The notes: generated by a model not told the origin, from the sequence alone. A DNA stretch of 64,000 nt from Pseudomonas sp. MM213 (GCF_020423045.1 NZ_CP081943.1:3224001-3288000), one strand, 5' to 3'. Numbered from the stretch's first letter, positions 25,662 to 35,195 are shown. A program made the numbers and translations.

Positions 25662-26591
25662 ATGTCGTCGCTCGATCACTTTCAAGCCCCGCTGGACGCC
25701 GACATGGAGAAACAGCGCGCGGAACTGGCCGCCATCATCCGTCGCAACACGATGGAGGATGGCACTTATGCCACTGCCGTCGCCTCGCTGTTCATGGGCA
25801 AACACAGCCAGTCCCATGAATTCGCCCCGGTGCTGGCGCAACCGGCGTTGTGCATCATGGCGCAGGGGCGCAAAGAGGTCAGACTGGCCGACGAATACTT
25901 CAATTACGACCCGCTGAATTACCTGGTGGTGTCGGTCTCCATGCCCCTGAGCGGGCGGATAGTGAACGTCACCTCTGAAGAACCGATCCTCTCGGTGCGG
26001 CTGGACATTGATCCGGCGGAAATCACCGCGTTGATTGCCGACGCCGGTCCTTTGGGCGTGCCGACCCGCCCCACCGGTCGCGGTTTGTATGTCGAACGGA
26101 TCGACACCGCGATGCTCGATGCCGTGTTGCGCCTGGCGCGATTGCTGGACACACCGAAAGACATCGCCATGCTCGCACCGTTGATTCGTCGGGAGATTCT
26201 CTATCGGTTGTTGCGCAGTCAGCAGGGCCATCGCTTGTATGAGATCGCGATTGCCAACAGCCAGAGCCACCGCATCAGCCAGGCGATCAAATGGCTCAAC
26301 GGCAATTATGAGCAACCGCTGCGCATTGATGATCTGGCCAAGGAAGTGAATCTGAGCGTGTCGACCTTGCATCACCGGTTCAAGGCGATGACGGCGATGA
26401 GTCCGTTGCAGTATCAGAAGCAACTGCGCTTGCAGGAAGCGCGGCGGTTGATGCTGGCCGAAGGGCTGGAAGCGTCGGCGGCGGGGTATCGCGTCGGATA
26501 TGAAAGCCCGTCGCAGTTCAGCCGGGAGTACAGCCGGTTGTTCGGGGCGCCGCCGCTGCGGGATTTGGCGCGGTTGCGGTTGACGGTTTAG
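25662..26591 (+). CDS. AraC-family transcriptional regulator (AraC_N type)
   Basis: 309 residues. The N-terminal domain ('LCIMAQGRKEVRLADEYFNYDP', shown in part) resembles the AraC_N cupin family. The C-terminal about 100 residues hold two helix-turn-helix motifs ('IDDLAKEVNLSVSTLHHRFKA', 'AAGYRVGYESPSQFSREYSRL'). I use the ATG at 25662, with GAGG eight bases upstream; an ATG at 25653 is in frame. It is divergent from the ABM monooxygenase and may regulate it. The inducer is unknown. Confidence 0.88.
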   Translation: MSSLDHFQAPLDADMEKQRAELAAIIRRNTMEDGTYATAVASLFMGKHSQSHEFAPVLAQPALCIMAQGRKEVRLADEYFNYDPLNYLVVSVSMPLSGRIVNVTSEEPILSVRLDIDPAEITALIADAGPLGVPTRPTGRGLYVERIDTAMLDAVLRLARLLDTPKDIAMLAPLIRREILYRLLRSQQGHRLYEIAIANSQSHRISQAIKWLNGNYEQPLRIDDLAKEVNLSVSTLHHRFKAMTAMSPLQYQKQLRLQEARRLMLAEGLEASAAGYRVGYESPSQFSREYSRLFGAPPLRDLARLRLTV

Positions 26592-26608
26592 CCGAATTCA
26601 ACCGCACA

Positions 26609-26717
26609 CCTGTAGGAGCGAGCGGGCGGCGATCCGACTTGCCCGCGAAGGGGTCACCGCGGTCATATCTGAATGACCGCGTTATCGTTCTTCGCGGGCA
26701 AGCCTCGCTCCTACAAG
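26609..26717. repeat. REP pair with an expanded left arm
   Basis: Inverted GGAGCGAG...CTTGCCCGCGAA units. The left one carries about 15 extra bases between its halves, almost identical to the insert in the REP at 6432. Confidence 0.8.
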
Positions 26718-26728
26718 GGGTGCGCTTT

Positions 26729-27784
26729 TTACGCGCCGAGTACTCGGCAAGCCTCGGCCGGCAACGTCACCGACACCGGGTTGCCAATGCTCAACCCGAC
26801 CCCCTGGCACGGCGTGCTCAACGCGGTAAACGACACCCCGGAACACTCCACGGTCGTCTCGATCGTCGCGCCGATGTCTCGCACGAACGTCACGGTGCCC
26901 AACAAGCGATTCCCCGCCGTCGCCTGCGGATGCGACAGTTGCAGGTCCTCAGGGCGGATCAGCATCTTGACCCTCTCTCCCGCCGCAATGCTCGTGCAGA
27001 TCGGCACTTGCAGCGCATCGCCCCCCGGCAGGCTGACCTGGCCGTTACCCAGCGCGGTCGCCGGGAAGATGTTGCCCGAACCGATGAAGTCCGCGACAAA
27101 CTCGTTGGCCGGATGACGATAGATCTCGATCGGCGTGCCCACTTGCTGCACGCGATGCTCACCCAGCACCACGACGATATCGGCCATGGTCATCGCCTCA
27201 CGCTGGTCGTGGGTGACCATGATGGTGGTGATGTTCAGGCGTTGTTGCAGTTGACGGATTTCTACCTGCATCGACTCACGCAGCTTGGCGTCCAGCGCCG
27301 ACAGCGGTTCGTCCAGCAGGAGGATTTTCGGGTGGTTGGCAATCGCCCGGGCAATCGCCACGCGCTGACGTTGACCGCCAGACAGTTTCGCCACCGGGCG
27401 GTCAATCATTTCCTGCAACTGGATCAGTTCCAGCAATTCCACTACGCGCTTGTGCTGATCAGCCTTGCTGACCCCGCGCAATTTCAGCGGATAGGCGATG
27501 TTTTCCCCAACGGTCATGTGCGGAAACAGCGCCAACGATTGAAACACCATGCCGAAATTACGCAGATGCGCCGGGGTTTGGCCGATGTCTTCACCGTCCA
27601 GGCGAATCTCGCCGCCGGTCAGGGTTTCGAGGCCGGCAATCATCCGCAGCAAGGTGGTTTTACCGCAGCCCGAAGGGCCGAGGAAACACACCAGCTTGCC
27701 TTCCGGCAAATGCAGGTTCACATCCTTTACCGCGCAGGCCGAGCCGTAATGTTTCTCGACGTTTTCCAGAATCAGACCAGACAT
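26729..27784 (-). CDS. ABC transporter ATP-binding protein (PotA-like)
   Basis: 351 residues. Walker A 'GPSGCGKTT', Q-loop 'MVFQSLALFP', signature 'LSGGQRQRVAIARA' and Walker B 'ILLLDEPLSALDAK' are all intact. A C-terminal TOBE-like domain follows, as in PotA/FbpC importers. It powers uptake with the two permeases encoded upstream. I start at the ATG at 27782-27784, preceded by GAGGTGA; an in-frame GTG lies three codons earlier. It begins 17 bp after the second permease stop. Confidence 0.92.
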   Translation of the reverse strand: MSGLILENVEKHYGSACAVKDVNLHLPEGKLVCFLGPSGCGKTTLLRMIAGLETLTGGEIRLDGEDIGQTPAHLRNFGMVFQSLALFPHMTVGENIAYPLKLRGVSKADQHKRVVELLELIQLQEMIDRPVAKLSGGQRQRVAIARAIANHPKILLLDEPLSALDAKLRESMQVEIRQLQQRLNITTIMVTHDQREAMTMADIVVVLGEHRVQQVGTPIEIYRHPANEFVADFIGSGNIFPATALGNGQVSLPGGDALQVPICTSIAAGERVKMLIRPEDLQLSHPQATAGNRLLGTVTFVRDIGATIETTVECSGVSFTALSTPCQGVGLSIGNPVSVTLPAEACRVLGA

Positions 27785-27801
27785 ATGAATCACCTCAAGA
27801 A

Positions 27802-28650
27802 TCAGAACGAAACGCCACCTTCACCGACCAGCTTCTCCAACGCCCAGATCAGGACGAAGTCGATCAGCACGATCAGCACGGCAAACGAAAATACGGTAGG
27901 GTCGAGCGACGACACGGTGCGGCTGTACATCCAGATCGGCACGGTCATCACGTCGATGGTGTAAAGGAAATAGGTCACGGTGAATTCGTTGAACGAGACG
28001 ATGAACGCCAGCAGCATCCCCGCCAGAATCCCCGACTTCATCAGCGGCACCACCACATCGATGATCGCCCGCGTTGGCGAAGCACCGAGCATTTGCGCGG
28101 CCTCTTCGACTTCGCTGCCGATGGACAGCATTGCCGCCGTGCAGTTTTTCACCACAAACGGCAGCGCCAGGATCACGTGGGCGATCACCAGCCGCGAGGT
28201 GGTCATCTGGAACGGCAGGCTGTCGAACACCAGCAGCAATGCCAGGCCCAATACCACCATCGGAAACACCAGCGGCAGCGACATCAGTTGCAGCGCCACC
28301 GCCTTGCCGCGGAACTCGCAACGGGTCAGCGCATAAGCCGCCGGCACCGCGATGATCGTGGCGAAGACCATGGTCAGGCACGACACCATCAGGCTGGTGG
28401 TCATGGCTTTGCCGAGGCTCAGCACATCACTCGCGTCCGGCGACACGAAGGTGTGCCAGGCGGCCTTGTACCATTGCAGGCTGTAGCTGCTCGGCGGGAA
28501 GTCGAGGTTCGACGCACCGCTGAACGACATGACGATCATGGTCAGGATCGGCAACACCGCCAGCAGCAGAATGAACCCCGAGAGGATGCCGGCAAACTTG
28601 CCGGTTTCGCCTGGCAGCAGCGAATAACGCTTCTTGATCACAGAGCTCAT
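27802..28650 (-). CDS. ABC transporter permease (PotC-like)
   Basis: 282 residues with six predicted membrane segments and the EAA-type cytoplasmic loop 'EVEEAAQMLGASPTRAIIDVVVPLM' (core EEAAQMLGASPTRA) that docks on the ATPase. It pairs with the upstream permease, overlapping it by 4 bp (ATGA), so the two are translationally coupled. Confidence 0.9.
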   Translation of the reverse strand: MSSVIKKRYSLLPGETGKFAGILSGFILLLAVLPILTMIVMSFSGASNLDFPPSSYSLQWYKAAWHTFVSPDASDVLSLGKAMTTSLMVSCLTMVFATIIAVPAAYALTRCEFRGKAVALQLMSLPLVFPMVVLGLALLLVFDSLPFQMTTSRLVIAHVILALPFVVKNCTAAMLSIGSEVEEAAQMLGASPTRAIIDVVVPLMKSGILAGMLLAFIVSFNEFTVTYFLYTIDVMTVPIWMYSRTVSSLDPTVFSFAVLIVLIDFVLIWALEKLVGEGGVSF

Positions 28651-29555
28651 TGCGAAGCCTCCAGCATGCGCCGACGACGGCCAGTGATGTATTCGGACAA
28701 AGTCATGATCGCGAGCGTGGTGACAATCAGCACCACACCGGCGGCGGACGCGGCGGGCCAGTTCATCAGCGGGGCGATCTGGTCATGGACCATCACCGCC
28801 AGCATCGGCACGCGTCGGCCACCCAGCAACAACGGCACCACGAAGCTGCTGGCGTTGTAAGCGAAAACCAGTGTCGCGCCGGTGATGATCCCCGGAAAAC
28901 TCATCGGCAGAACCACCTGGCGGAACACCTGAAAGCGACTGGCGCCCAGGGTGGCGGCGGCCTCTTCGTAAGTGCGGGCGACGCCGCGCATGGCGCTGGC
29001 AATCGGCAGCACGGCCAACGGGAACGCGGTTTGCACCAGGCCCATCAACACGCCGTTCTGGTTGTACAGCAGCATGATCGGGCGCTTGATCAGGCCCAGG
29101 CCCATCAGTGCCTGATTGAGCATGCCGCCCGGGCCGAGAATCACCAGCCAGCCGTAGCTTTGCAGCAGCAGGTTGACCAGCAATGGCAGCAGCACCGCAG
29201 CGAGGAAGATCCTGCGCACAAACGGCGACGTCAGGCGCGACATGGTGTAGGCCACCGGGATCGCCAGCACCACGGCGATTACTGCGCTGATCAGCGCCAG
29301 GCGCAAGGTCAGCAGCAAGGATTTGAGGTAATACGGTTCCAGCAATTGGGCGTAGCTGGCCAGGCTGAACCCGGTCCATTCCGCGCCTTTGGTGCCGACG
29401 CTCATGCGCAGCACCAGCAGGCTGGCGGCAATCAGCACGCCGAGAAACAGCATCGACGGCGTCAGAAAAAACCAGGCGCGGGTCGTCGGCGAAACACCCC
29501 GATTGGCGCGCACAGGAGCTGCATCGACCGGATGAGTCAGAGGTTGGTGTTCCAT
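28647..29555 (-). CDS. ABC transporter permease (PotB-like)
   Basis: 302 residues, with a cytoplasmic N-terminus and six membrane segments. The EAA loop is 'YEEAAATLGASRFQVFRQVVLP' (core YEEAAATLGASRFQVF). It forms the heterodimeric channel with the PotC-like protein. A 194-bp gap with a REP pair separates it from the binding-protein gene, which may lower its expression relative to that gene. Confidence 0.9.
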   Translation of the reverse strand: MEHQPLTHPVDAAPVRANRGVSPTTRAWFFLTPSMLFLGVLIAASLLVLRMSVGTKGAEWTGFSLASYAQLLEPYYLKSLLLTLRLALISAVIAVVLAIPVAYTMSRLTSPFVRRIFLAAVLLPLLVNLLLQSYGWLVILGPGGMLNQALMGLGLIKRPIMLLYNQNGVLMGLVQTAFPLAVLPIASAMRGVARTYEEAAATLGASRFQVFRQVVLPMSFPGIITGATLVFAYNASSFVVPLLLGGRRVPMLAVMVHDQIAPLMNWPAASAAGVVLIVTTLAIMTLSEYITGRRRRMLEASQ

Positions 29556-29617
29556 AGCAAGGGTCTCGTCAATGGAAAGCAGCTGGCAAACACAAGACCT
29601 CAGGCCACCCCGGCCCC

Positions 29618-29710
29618 TTGTAGGAGTGAGCCTGCTCGCGATAGCGGTGTATCAGTCGACATTAACGGTGAATGTCAGTCAGCTATCGCGAGCAGGCTCG
29701 CTCCCACAGG
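29618..29710. repeat. REP pair inside the ABC transporter operon
   Basis: Inverted TAGGAGTGAGCCTGCTCGCGATAGC / GCTATCGCGAGCAGG-type units (abbreviated to GAGCCTGCTCGCGATAGC and its complement), between the binding-protein gene and the first permease gene. Confidence 0.88.
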
Positions 29711-29749
29711 GGATCTTCAGTGATTGAAGAACCTGTGTTCGACACTCGA

Positions 29750-30853
29750 TCAGGAAGAAAAGATTTCCGTGTAGCGACGAATCCATTGGTCATGCACGGA
29801 GGCCAGGAAGGCGTTGTCGTGCATGATCGCCTTCTCGGCGATCTGCTCCGGCGTGAGGATGTACGGGCTCTTGCGCGCTTCGGCGGAGATGATCGCCTTG
29901 GCGTTGACCGGGCCGTTGTAAATGTCCTCAGCCATCTTGCCCTGCACCAGCGGGTCCAGAGAGTGGTTGATGAACGCGTAGGTCAGGTCGGTATCGCCCG
30001 GACGGTTTTTCGGCATCACCGACAGCATCAGGTCGGTGTAGAAACCTTCTTTCATGCCGAACGTGGCGCCCAGGCCGTAGGCCGGATCGCGGATCTGTTT
30101 CGGGAAGAAGGCCGGTGCGTACAAGCCGCCCATGTCCAGGGAACCGGTGCGGAACAGCTCGGCGATCTGGTTCGGGTTTTCACCCAGGGTCACCACGCGA
30201 TCCTTCAGCTCGGCGAGTTTCTTGAAGCCGGGTTCGATGTTGTGTTCGTCACCACCGGCCAGTTTGGCGGCGATGATGATCAGGTCCATCGCTTCGGTCC
30301 AGTTCGGCGGCGGCAGGAAGATGTTCGGCGACAGCTCGGCGTCCCACAGGGCGGCGTAACTGTCCGGTGCTTCCTTGATGGTACGGGTGCTGTAGACCAG
30401 GCTGTTGCACCAGAGCAGGTAACCGATCCCGTGGCCATTGGCGCCGGTGCGGTATTTCTCCGGGACATCCACCAGGTTGGGGATGCGATTGAGGTCGGGT
30501 TTTTCCAGCAGGTTGGCGGCGGCCAGACCTTCGGCGCCAACGCCCGCCAGGGTGATGATGTCGTATTGCGGACGATCACCGCCGGCCTTGAGTTTGGCGA
30601 CCATTTCCGAAGTACTGCCGGTGCGGTCAGCGATGACCTTGCAGCCGTACTTGTCTTCGAACGTTGCGGCGATGTTGCGCAGTGCGGCCAGGCCTGTGTC
30701 ATCGGACCAGGTCAGCAGGCGCAGGGTCTTGCCCTGAAAGCGCGTGTCGCTGGCATTGGCCTTGACGAAGGGCAAGCTCATGGCTGCCGCGGCAACCGAG
30801 GCCACGCCTACGGTTTTGATGAATTGACGTCTGTTCAGATCATGCTCGCCCAT
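29750..30853 (-). CDS. Periplasmic substrate-binding protein of the PotABCD-like transporter (Tat substrate)
   Basis: 367 residues. The N-terminus carries a twin-arginine signal, 'NRRQFIKTVGVASVAAAA', with cleavage likely after 'ANA', so it is exported folded. The mature chain is a type II (PotD/FutA-like) binding protein: 'LRLLTWSDDTG', 'YDIITLAGVGAEGL', 'YLLWCNSLVYST'. The ligand is probably a polyamine or guanidino compound, judged from the family and from the adjacent AruI-like decarboxylase and aldehyde dehydrogenase genes. The ATG at 30851-30853 follows GGGAG; an in-frame start further upstream lacks one. Confidence 0.87.
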   Translation of the reverse strand: MGEHDLNRRQFIKTVGVASVAAAAMSLPFVKANASDTRFQGKTLRLLTWSDDTGLAALRNIAATFEDKYGCKVIADRTGSTSEMVAKLKAGGDRPQYDIITLAGVGAEGLAAANLLEKPDLNRIPNLVDVPEKYRTGANGHGIGYLLWCNSLVYSTRTIKEAPDSYAALWDAELSPNIFLPPPNWTEAMDLIIIAAKLAGGDEHNIEPGFKKLAELKDRVVTLGENPNQIAELFRTGSLDMGGLYAPAFFPKQIRDPAYGLGATFGMKEGFYTDLMLSVMPKNRPGDTDLTYAFINHSLDPLVQGKMAEDIYNGPVNAKAIISAEARKSPYILTPEQIAEKAIMHDNAFLASVHDQWIRRYTEIFSS

Positions 30854-31025
30854 TACGGACTCCCTTTGTTTTTGTAGGTATAAGGCAGGTCGAAACTGTT
30901 GCATCCGCGCGGCCGGATCAGTGTTATCCCCCGTATTTTCGGGGGCTTGGCTGAACCAGTGAGTTCATCCTGAGGTCGTGTAAAACACCTGACTATCGAT
31001 AAAAATTCATTGAAGCCATGACGCC

Positions 31026-31054
31026 AGCGCATGCCTCCTTTGAAGGCATGCGCT
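31026..31054. terminator. Stem-loop downstream of the aldehyde dehydrogenase gene
   Basis: A perfect 11-bp stem, AGCGCATGCCT / AGGCATGCGCT, with a 7-nt loop. On the minus strand, where the dehydrogenase is read, no T-run follows, so it may work with Rho, act as an mRNA end stabiliser, or be a protein site. Confidence 0.45.
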
Positions 31055-31070
31055 CACCTTTTTCGTGCCG

Positions 31071-32519
31071 TCAGACGGCGCGAATCACGTGTTTGATTTC
31101 CTGGAAAGCCTGCAAGCCCCATGGCCCCAATTCGCGGCCGATGCTGCTCTGCTTGTAGCCGCCCCACGCGGTCTGCGGGAAGATCACTTGCGGCGCGTTG
31201 ATCCACACAAGCCCCGCCTGCAAGGCGTTGGCAACCCGATCCGCCGCCTCGGCGTTGCGCGTCACCACGCTGGCCACCAGGCCGAACTGGCTGTCGTTGG
31301 CCAGGGCAATCGCCTCGGCTTCGGTGGCGAAACTGCGCACGCAGATCACCGGGCCGAAAATCTCTTCACACCACAGCGCACTGTCGAGGGGCACTTCGGT
31401 GAAAATCGTCGGCTGCAAAAAATAACCGCGCGGCAAGTCTGCGGGGCGATTGCCGCCGCAGATCAGCTTGGCGCCAGCACTCAAACCGCGATCGATGTGG
31501 CCGAGCACACGTTGGTATTGCGCCTGATTGACCAGTGCGCCCATTTCCACGTTCGGGTCGAACGGGTCGGCCACGCGGATGGCTTCAGTACGCGCCTTCA
31601 GGCGCAGGAGGAATTCGTCGGCCAGTTCATCGGCGACCAGCACGCGGCTGGTGGCGGAACACATCTGCCCGGCGTTGAAAAAACCACCGCCACAGGCCAC
31701 TTCCACGGCCAGTTCAATGTCGGCATCGGCCAGCACCAGCAGCGAGGATTTGCCGCCCAGTTCCAGGCTCACGCCCTTCACGGTTTCTGCCGCGCGTTGC
31801 ATCACCTGCACGCCGACCGCGTTGCTGCCGGTGAAGGAAATCTTGGCGATGCGCGGGTCCGCCGACATCGGCGCGCCGACCGCCAGACCGGTGCCGCAGA
31901 CCACGTTGAACACGCCCTTCGGCAAACCGGCCTCGGCGATGATCGCCGCCAGTTCCAGCTCCGGCAGCGGCGTCACTTCGGAAGGCTTGAGCACCACGCA
32001 GCAACCGGCGGCCAGGGCCGGGGCGAGTTTCCAGGCGGTGGTAACCATCGGAAAATTCCACGGCACGATCAGGCCGACCACACCACACGGCTCACGGCGC
32101 ACACGGGCGCTGAAGTCGTCGGTGGGCAGCTCGACGTTGCTGTCCTGTTTGGCGTCCAGGCCTTCGGCCAGGCCTGCGTAGTACTCGAACGTAGCGATCA
32201 CGTCATCGACGTCGATGGCCGCTTCGAACAACGGTTTGCCGTTGTTGCTCGACTGCAAGTGCATCAACTTGTCGCGACCGGCCTGCACGCCCGCAGCGAT
32301 TTTGCGCAGGATGGCACCGCGTTCGGCGCCGGTGGTTTGTGACCAGGCCTTGAAGGCTTCGGTGGCTGCGTTTGCGGCTTGATCGACGGAATGTGCATCA
32401 CCGCCATTCACGGTGGTCAGCAGCGCTTCGGTGGCCGGGTTGATCACGCGCAGGTGTTCGCTGCCCGCCGACCATTTACCGTCGATGAACAGACCATCAA
32501 GAGTGGTGGGGAAAGTCAT
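31071..32519 (-). CDS. NAD(P)-dependent aldehyde dehydrogenase, probably for 4-guanidinobutyraldehyde
   Basis: 482 residues, full-length ALDH superfamily member. The cofactor site 'GLIVPWNFPM', the catalytic Glu in 'SLELGGKSS' (about 250) and the nucleophilic Cys in 'FFNAGQMCSATSR' (about 285) are intact. It starts with ATG inside the stop of the upstream decarboxylase gene (ATGA overlap), so the two products are probably made together. In the arginine transaminase route, AruI releases 4-guanidinobutyraldehyde and a dehydrogenase oxidises it to 4-guanidinobutyrate. That substrate is inferred from the pairing. Confidence 0.85.
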   Translation of the reverse strand: MTFPTTLDGLFIDGKWSAGSEHLRVINPATEALLTTVNGGDAHSVDQAANAATEAFKAWSQTTGAERGAILRKIAAGVQAGRDKLMHLQSSNNGKPLFEAAIDVDDVIATFEYYAGLAEGLDAKQDSNVELPTDDFSARVRREPCGVVGLIVPWNFPMVTTAWKLAPALAAGCCVVLKPSEVTPLPELELAAIIAEAGLPKGVFNVVCGTGLAVGAPMSADPRIAKISFTGSNAVGVQVMQRAAETVKGVSLELGGKSSLLVLADADIELAVEVACGGGFFNAGQMCSATSRVLVADELADEFLLRLKARTEAIRVADPFDPNVEMGALVNQAQYQRVLGHIDRGLSAGAKLICGGNRPADLPRGYFLQPTIFTEVPLDSALWCEEIFGPVICVRSFATEAEAIALANDSQFGLVASVVTRNAEAADRVANALQAGLVWINAPQVIFPQTAWGGYKQSSIGRELGPWGLQAFQEIKHVIRAV

Positions 32520-34153
32520 TTCGACACCGCCTGCATCCACAGAGTCTGATCGATTTCAATCAGGGTCGGGCCTTGGCGATCGGTGGCTACACGCAAGGCG
32601 CTGCGCAGTTGTTCAACACCGTTGACCGCTTCAGCCGCACAGCCCAATGCCTTGGCGACACCGATGAAATCCGGGGTGTAGATGTCTACGCCGACCGGCT
32701 CGATGGCGCGGTTGACCATGTATTTCTTGATCTCTTCGTAGCCCTGGTTGTTCCACAGCAGGACGATCACCGGGGTACGCGCTTCAACGGCGCTGGCCAG
32801 TTCCGGCAGGGTGAATTGCAGGCCGCCGTCGCCGATCAGGCACACCACTGGAGGACGCGTGCCGTTTTCAACGCTACCGCCGAGCCAGGCGCCAATCGCT
32901 GCCGGCAAGGCGTAACCGAGGGTGCCGTAGCCGGTGGACGAGTTGAACCAGCGGCGCGGGCGCTCCGGGTTGAAGGTCAGGTTGCCGGTGTACACCGGTT
33001 GGGTCGAGTCACCGACGAACACCGCGTTCGGCAATTCGTGCAGGACGGTTTCGAGGAAACGGGTCTGGGCCAGTGTCGGCGCGTCCCAGGTGGCGGCGAG
33101 GTCTTCGCGCAGACGTGCGGCGCGGACCTGGCCCCAATCGTTGCGGCGCTCGGCCAGCGATTTGTGGGACAGCGCGCTCAGCAAGGCTTGGGCAGCGTTG
33201 CGCGAATCGGCTACCAGTGCGATGTGCGGCGGGTAGTTGCGCACGGTCTGATCCGGGTCGATATCAACGCGCAGCAGCTTGCCGGGAATTTCGAAACCAC
33301 CGGCGAAAGTGACGTCGTAGTCGGTCTCGGCCAGCTCGGTGCCGATGGCCAGCACCACATCGGCCTCGGCAACCAGGGCGCGAGTCGCGACCAGGCTCTG
33401 GGTCGAACCGATCAACAGCGGATGGCCGGACTCGAGCATGCCTTTGGCGTTGATGGTCAGCGCGACTGGCGCGTCCAACAATTCAGCCAGTTCAGTCAAT
33501 TCCGCAGCGGCATCGATAGCACCGCCACCGGCGAGAATCAGTGGGCGCTTGGCGCCGGCGAGCAGTTCGGTCATGCGGCTGATCGCGCTTGGCGAAGCAC
33601 CGGCGCGGTCGATGTTGACCGGCAGGCTGCTGAGCAAGTCGTCGGCTTCTTCAACCAGAACGTCCAGTGGGATTTCGATGTGAACAGGACGCGGACGACC
33701 GGCCTGGAACAGCGCGAAAGCGCGGGCCAACACGCCCGGCAGTTCGGACGCCGACATCAGGGTGTGGGAGAACGCCGCCACGCCGCCGACCAATGCGCTC
33801 TGGTTCGGCAGCTCGTGGAGCTTGCCGCGACCACCGCCCAACTGGCTGCGGGTCTGCACGCTGGAGATCACCAGCATCGGGATCGAATCGGCGTAGGCCT
33901 GGCCCATGGCGGTGGTGATGTTGGTCATGCCCGGGCCGGTGATGATGAAGCACACACCCGGTTTGCCGCTGGTGCGTGCATAACCGTCGGCCATGAAACC
34001 GGCACCCTGTTCGTGACGCGGAGTGACGTGGTTGATGCTCGAACGGGCCAGCCCGCGATACAGCTCCACGGTGTGAACCCCAGGGATGCCGAACACCTGC
34101 TCAACCCCGTAATCTTCGAGTAACTTGACCAATACTTCGCCGCACGTCGCCAT
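32516..34153 (-). CDS. aruI: Thiamine-diphosphate 2-ketoacid decarboxylase, likely 5-guanidino-2-oxopentanoate decarboxylase
   Basis: 545 residues of the acetolactate-synthase-like ThDP family: N-terminal pyrimidine domain with the activating Glu in 'RHEQGAGFMADGYAR', a central domain, and the C-terminal pyrophosphate domain with 'GDGGLQF...NNQGY'. The sequence 'VFGIPGVHTVELYRGL' is what I recall from AruI proteins, which decarboxylate 2-ketoarginine. The linked aldehyde dehydrogenase (4-bp overlap) and PotABCD-like importer fit catabolism of arginine-derived guanidino compounds. No aruH transaminase gene is in the window. An alternative is decarboxylation of another 2-ketoacid. A LysR gene is divergent at 34314. 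Confidence 0.78.
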   Translation of the reverse strand: MATCGEVLVKLLEDYGVEQVFGIPGVHTVELYRGLARSSINHVTPRHEQGAGFMADGYARTSGKPGVCFIITGPGMTNITTAMGQAYADSIPMLVISSVQTRSQLGGGRGKLHELPNQSALVGGVAAFSHTLMSASELPGVLARAFALFQAGRPRPVHIEIPLDVLVEEADDLLSSLPVNIDRAGASPSAISRMTELLAGAKRPLILAGGGAIDAAAELTELAELLDAPVALTINAKGMLESGHPLLIGSTQSLVATRALVAEADVVLAIGTELAETDYDVTFAGGFEIPGKLLRVDIDPDQTVRNYPPHIALVADSRNAAQALLSALSHKSLAERRNDWGQVRAARLREDLAATWDAPTLAQTRFLETVLHELPNAVFVGDSTQPVYTGNLTFNPERPRRWFNSSTGYGTLGYALPAAIGAWLGGSVENGTRPPVVCLIGDGGLQFTLPELASAVEARTPVIVLLWNNQGYEEIKKYMVNRAIEPVGVDIYTPDFIGVAKALGCAAEAVNGVEQLRSALRVATDRQGPTLIEIDQTLWMQAVSK

Positions 34154-34313
34154 GTCTTTTGCCCTTTTTGTTCGTTTGAGACGCCGGGCCTGCGCAGTGT
34201 TTATGATGAGCGGGCAGGTCCAGGGATGGCCTCATTGGAACGGGCGACACGTAGCCGCAACAATGGATAAAAAGTCATACTAGCCATGTCCTCACGTCAT
34301 ACCTTGGATCCCA

Positions 34314-35195
34314 ATGAAACGATTGCCTCCCCTGCCGGCGCTGCACACTTTTCTGATTACCGCGCAGTGCTGCAACTTCACCCGTGCCGCCGAACAGCTG
34401 TTCATCACCCAGGGCGCGGTGAGTCGACAGATCGCCGGGCTGGAAGAACATTTGGGTTATGAGCTGTTCATTCGCCAGGCCCGCGGCCTGGATTTGACGG
34501 CTGAAGGACGGGAGTGGCTGCCACGGGTGCAGCAGATTTTCGGCTTGATCGACGAGGCGGTGGAGCAGATCGGCGAGAAGCGCGAAACCCTGCAACTCAA
34601 GGCGCCGACCTGTGTGATGCGCTGGTTGTTGCCGCGCCTGTTGCAGTGGCAACGGGAGCGTCCGGATGTGCCGGTGGAGCTGACCACCACGGTCAAGCAC
34701 GGCGTGGATTTTCATCGCGAGCAATTCGACGCGGCGGTTATGTATGGCGCGCCGCCGGACAACGCGCTGACGTCTTATCTGCTGTTCGACGAGCAACTGA
34801 CGCCGGTGTGTTCGCGACCGATGCTGGAAGGGCCACAGGCCTTGCAGTCACCGGCGGATCTGCAACAGCACTTGCTGCTGCACCCGACGCGGGATGAGCG
34901 CGACTGGAATGCCTGGCTGAAAGCGGCGGATCTTCAACTGAGCAATGTCAGCAAGGGTCAGCATTTCGAAACCCTGGACCTGGCGATGTCGATGGCGTCT
35001 CAGGGGACAGGTGTTGCGATTGGCGATTGGTCGTTGATTGGCGATGACCTGAGTGCCGGGCGGCTGGTCATGCCGTTTGAATTGAAGGTAAAAACCGGGT
35101 TGGCGTATTACCTGGTATTCCCGGAGAAACCTGCACCTTCGCCGAAGTTGCGCGAATTGATGGGTTGGTTGGTGGAGCAGGCGCAGAGTCGGTGA
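34314..35195 (+). CDS. LysR-family regulator (GcvA-like), divergent from aruI
   Basis: 293 residues. The winged helix-turn-helix is at the N-terminus ('NFTRAAEQLFITQGAVSRQIAGL'; core RAAEQLFITQGAVSRQI) with a periplasmic-binding-like effector domain behind it. It is separated from aruI by 160 bp of shared promoter DNA, the classic layout for a LysR protein that controls the divergent operon. The likely effector is the substrate or a pathway intermediate. Confidence 0.9.
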   Translation: MKRLPPLPALHTFLITAQCCNFTRAAEQLFITQGAVSRQIAGLEEHLGYELFIRQARGLDLTAEGREWLPRVQQIFGLIDEAVEQIGEKRETLQLKAPTCVMRWLLPRLLQWQRERPDVPVELTTTVKHGVDFHREQFDAAVMYGAPPDNALTSYLLFDEQLTPVCSRPMLEGPQALQSPADLQQHLLLHPTRDERDWNAWLKAADLQLSNVSKGQHFETLDLAMSMASQGTGVAIGDWSLIGDDLSAGRLVMPFELKVKTGLAYYLVFPEKPAPSPKLRELMGWLVEQAQSR

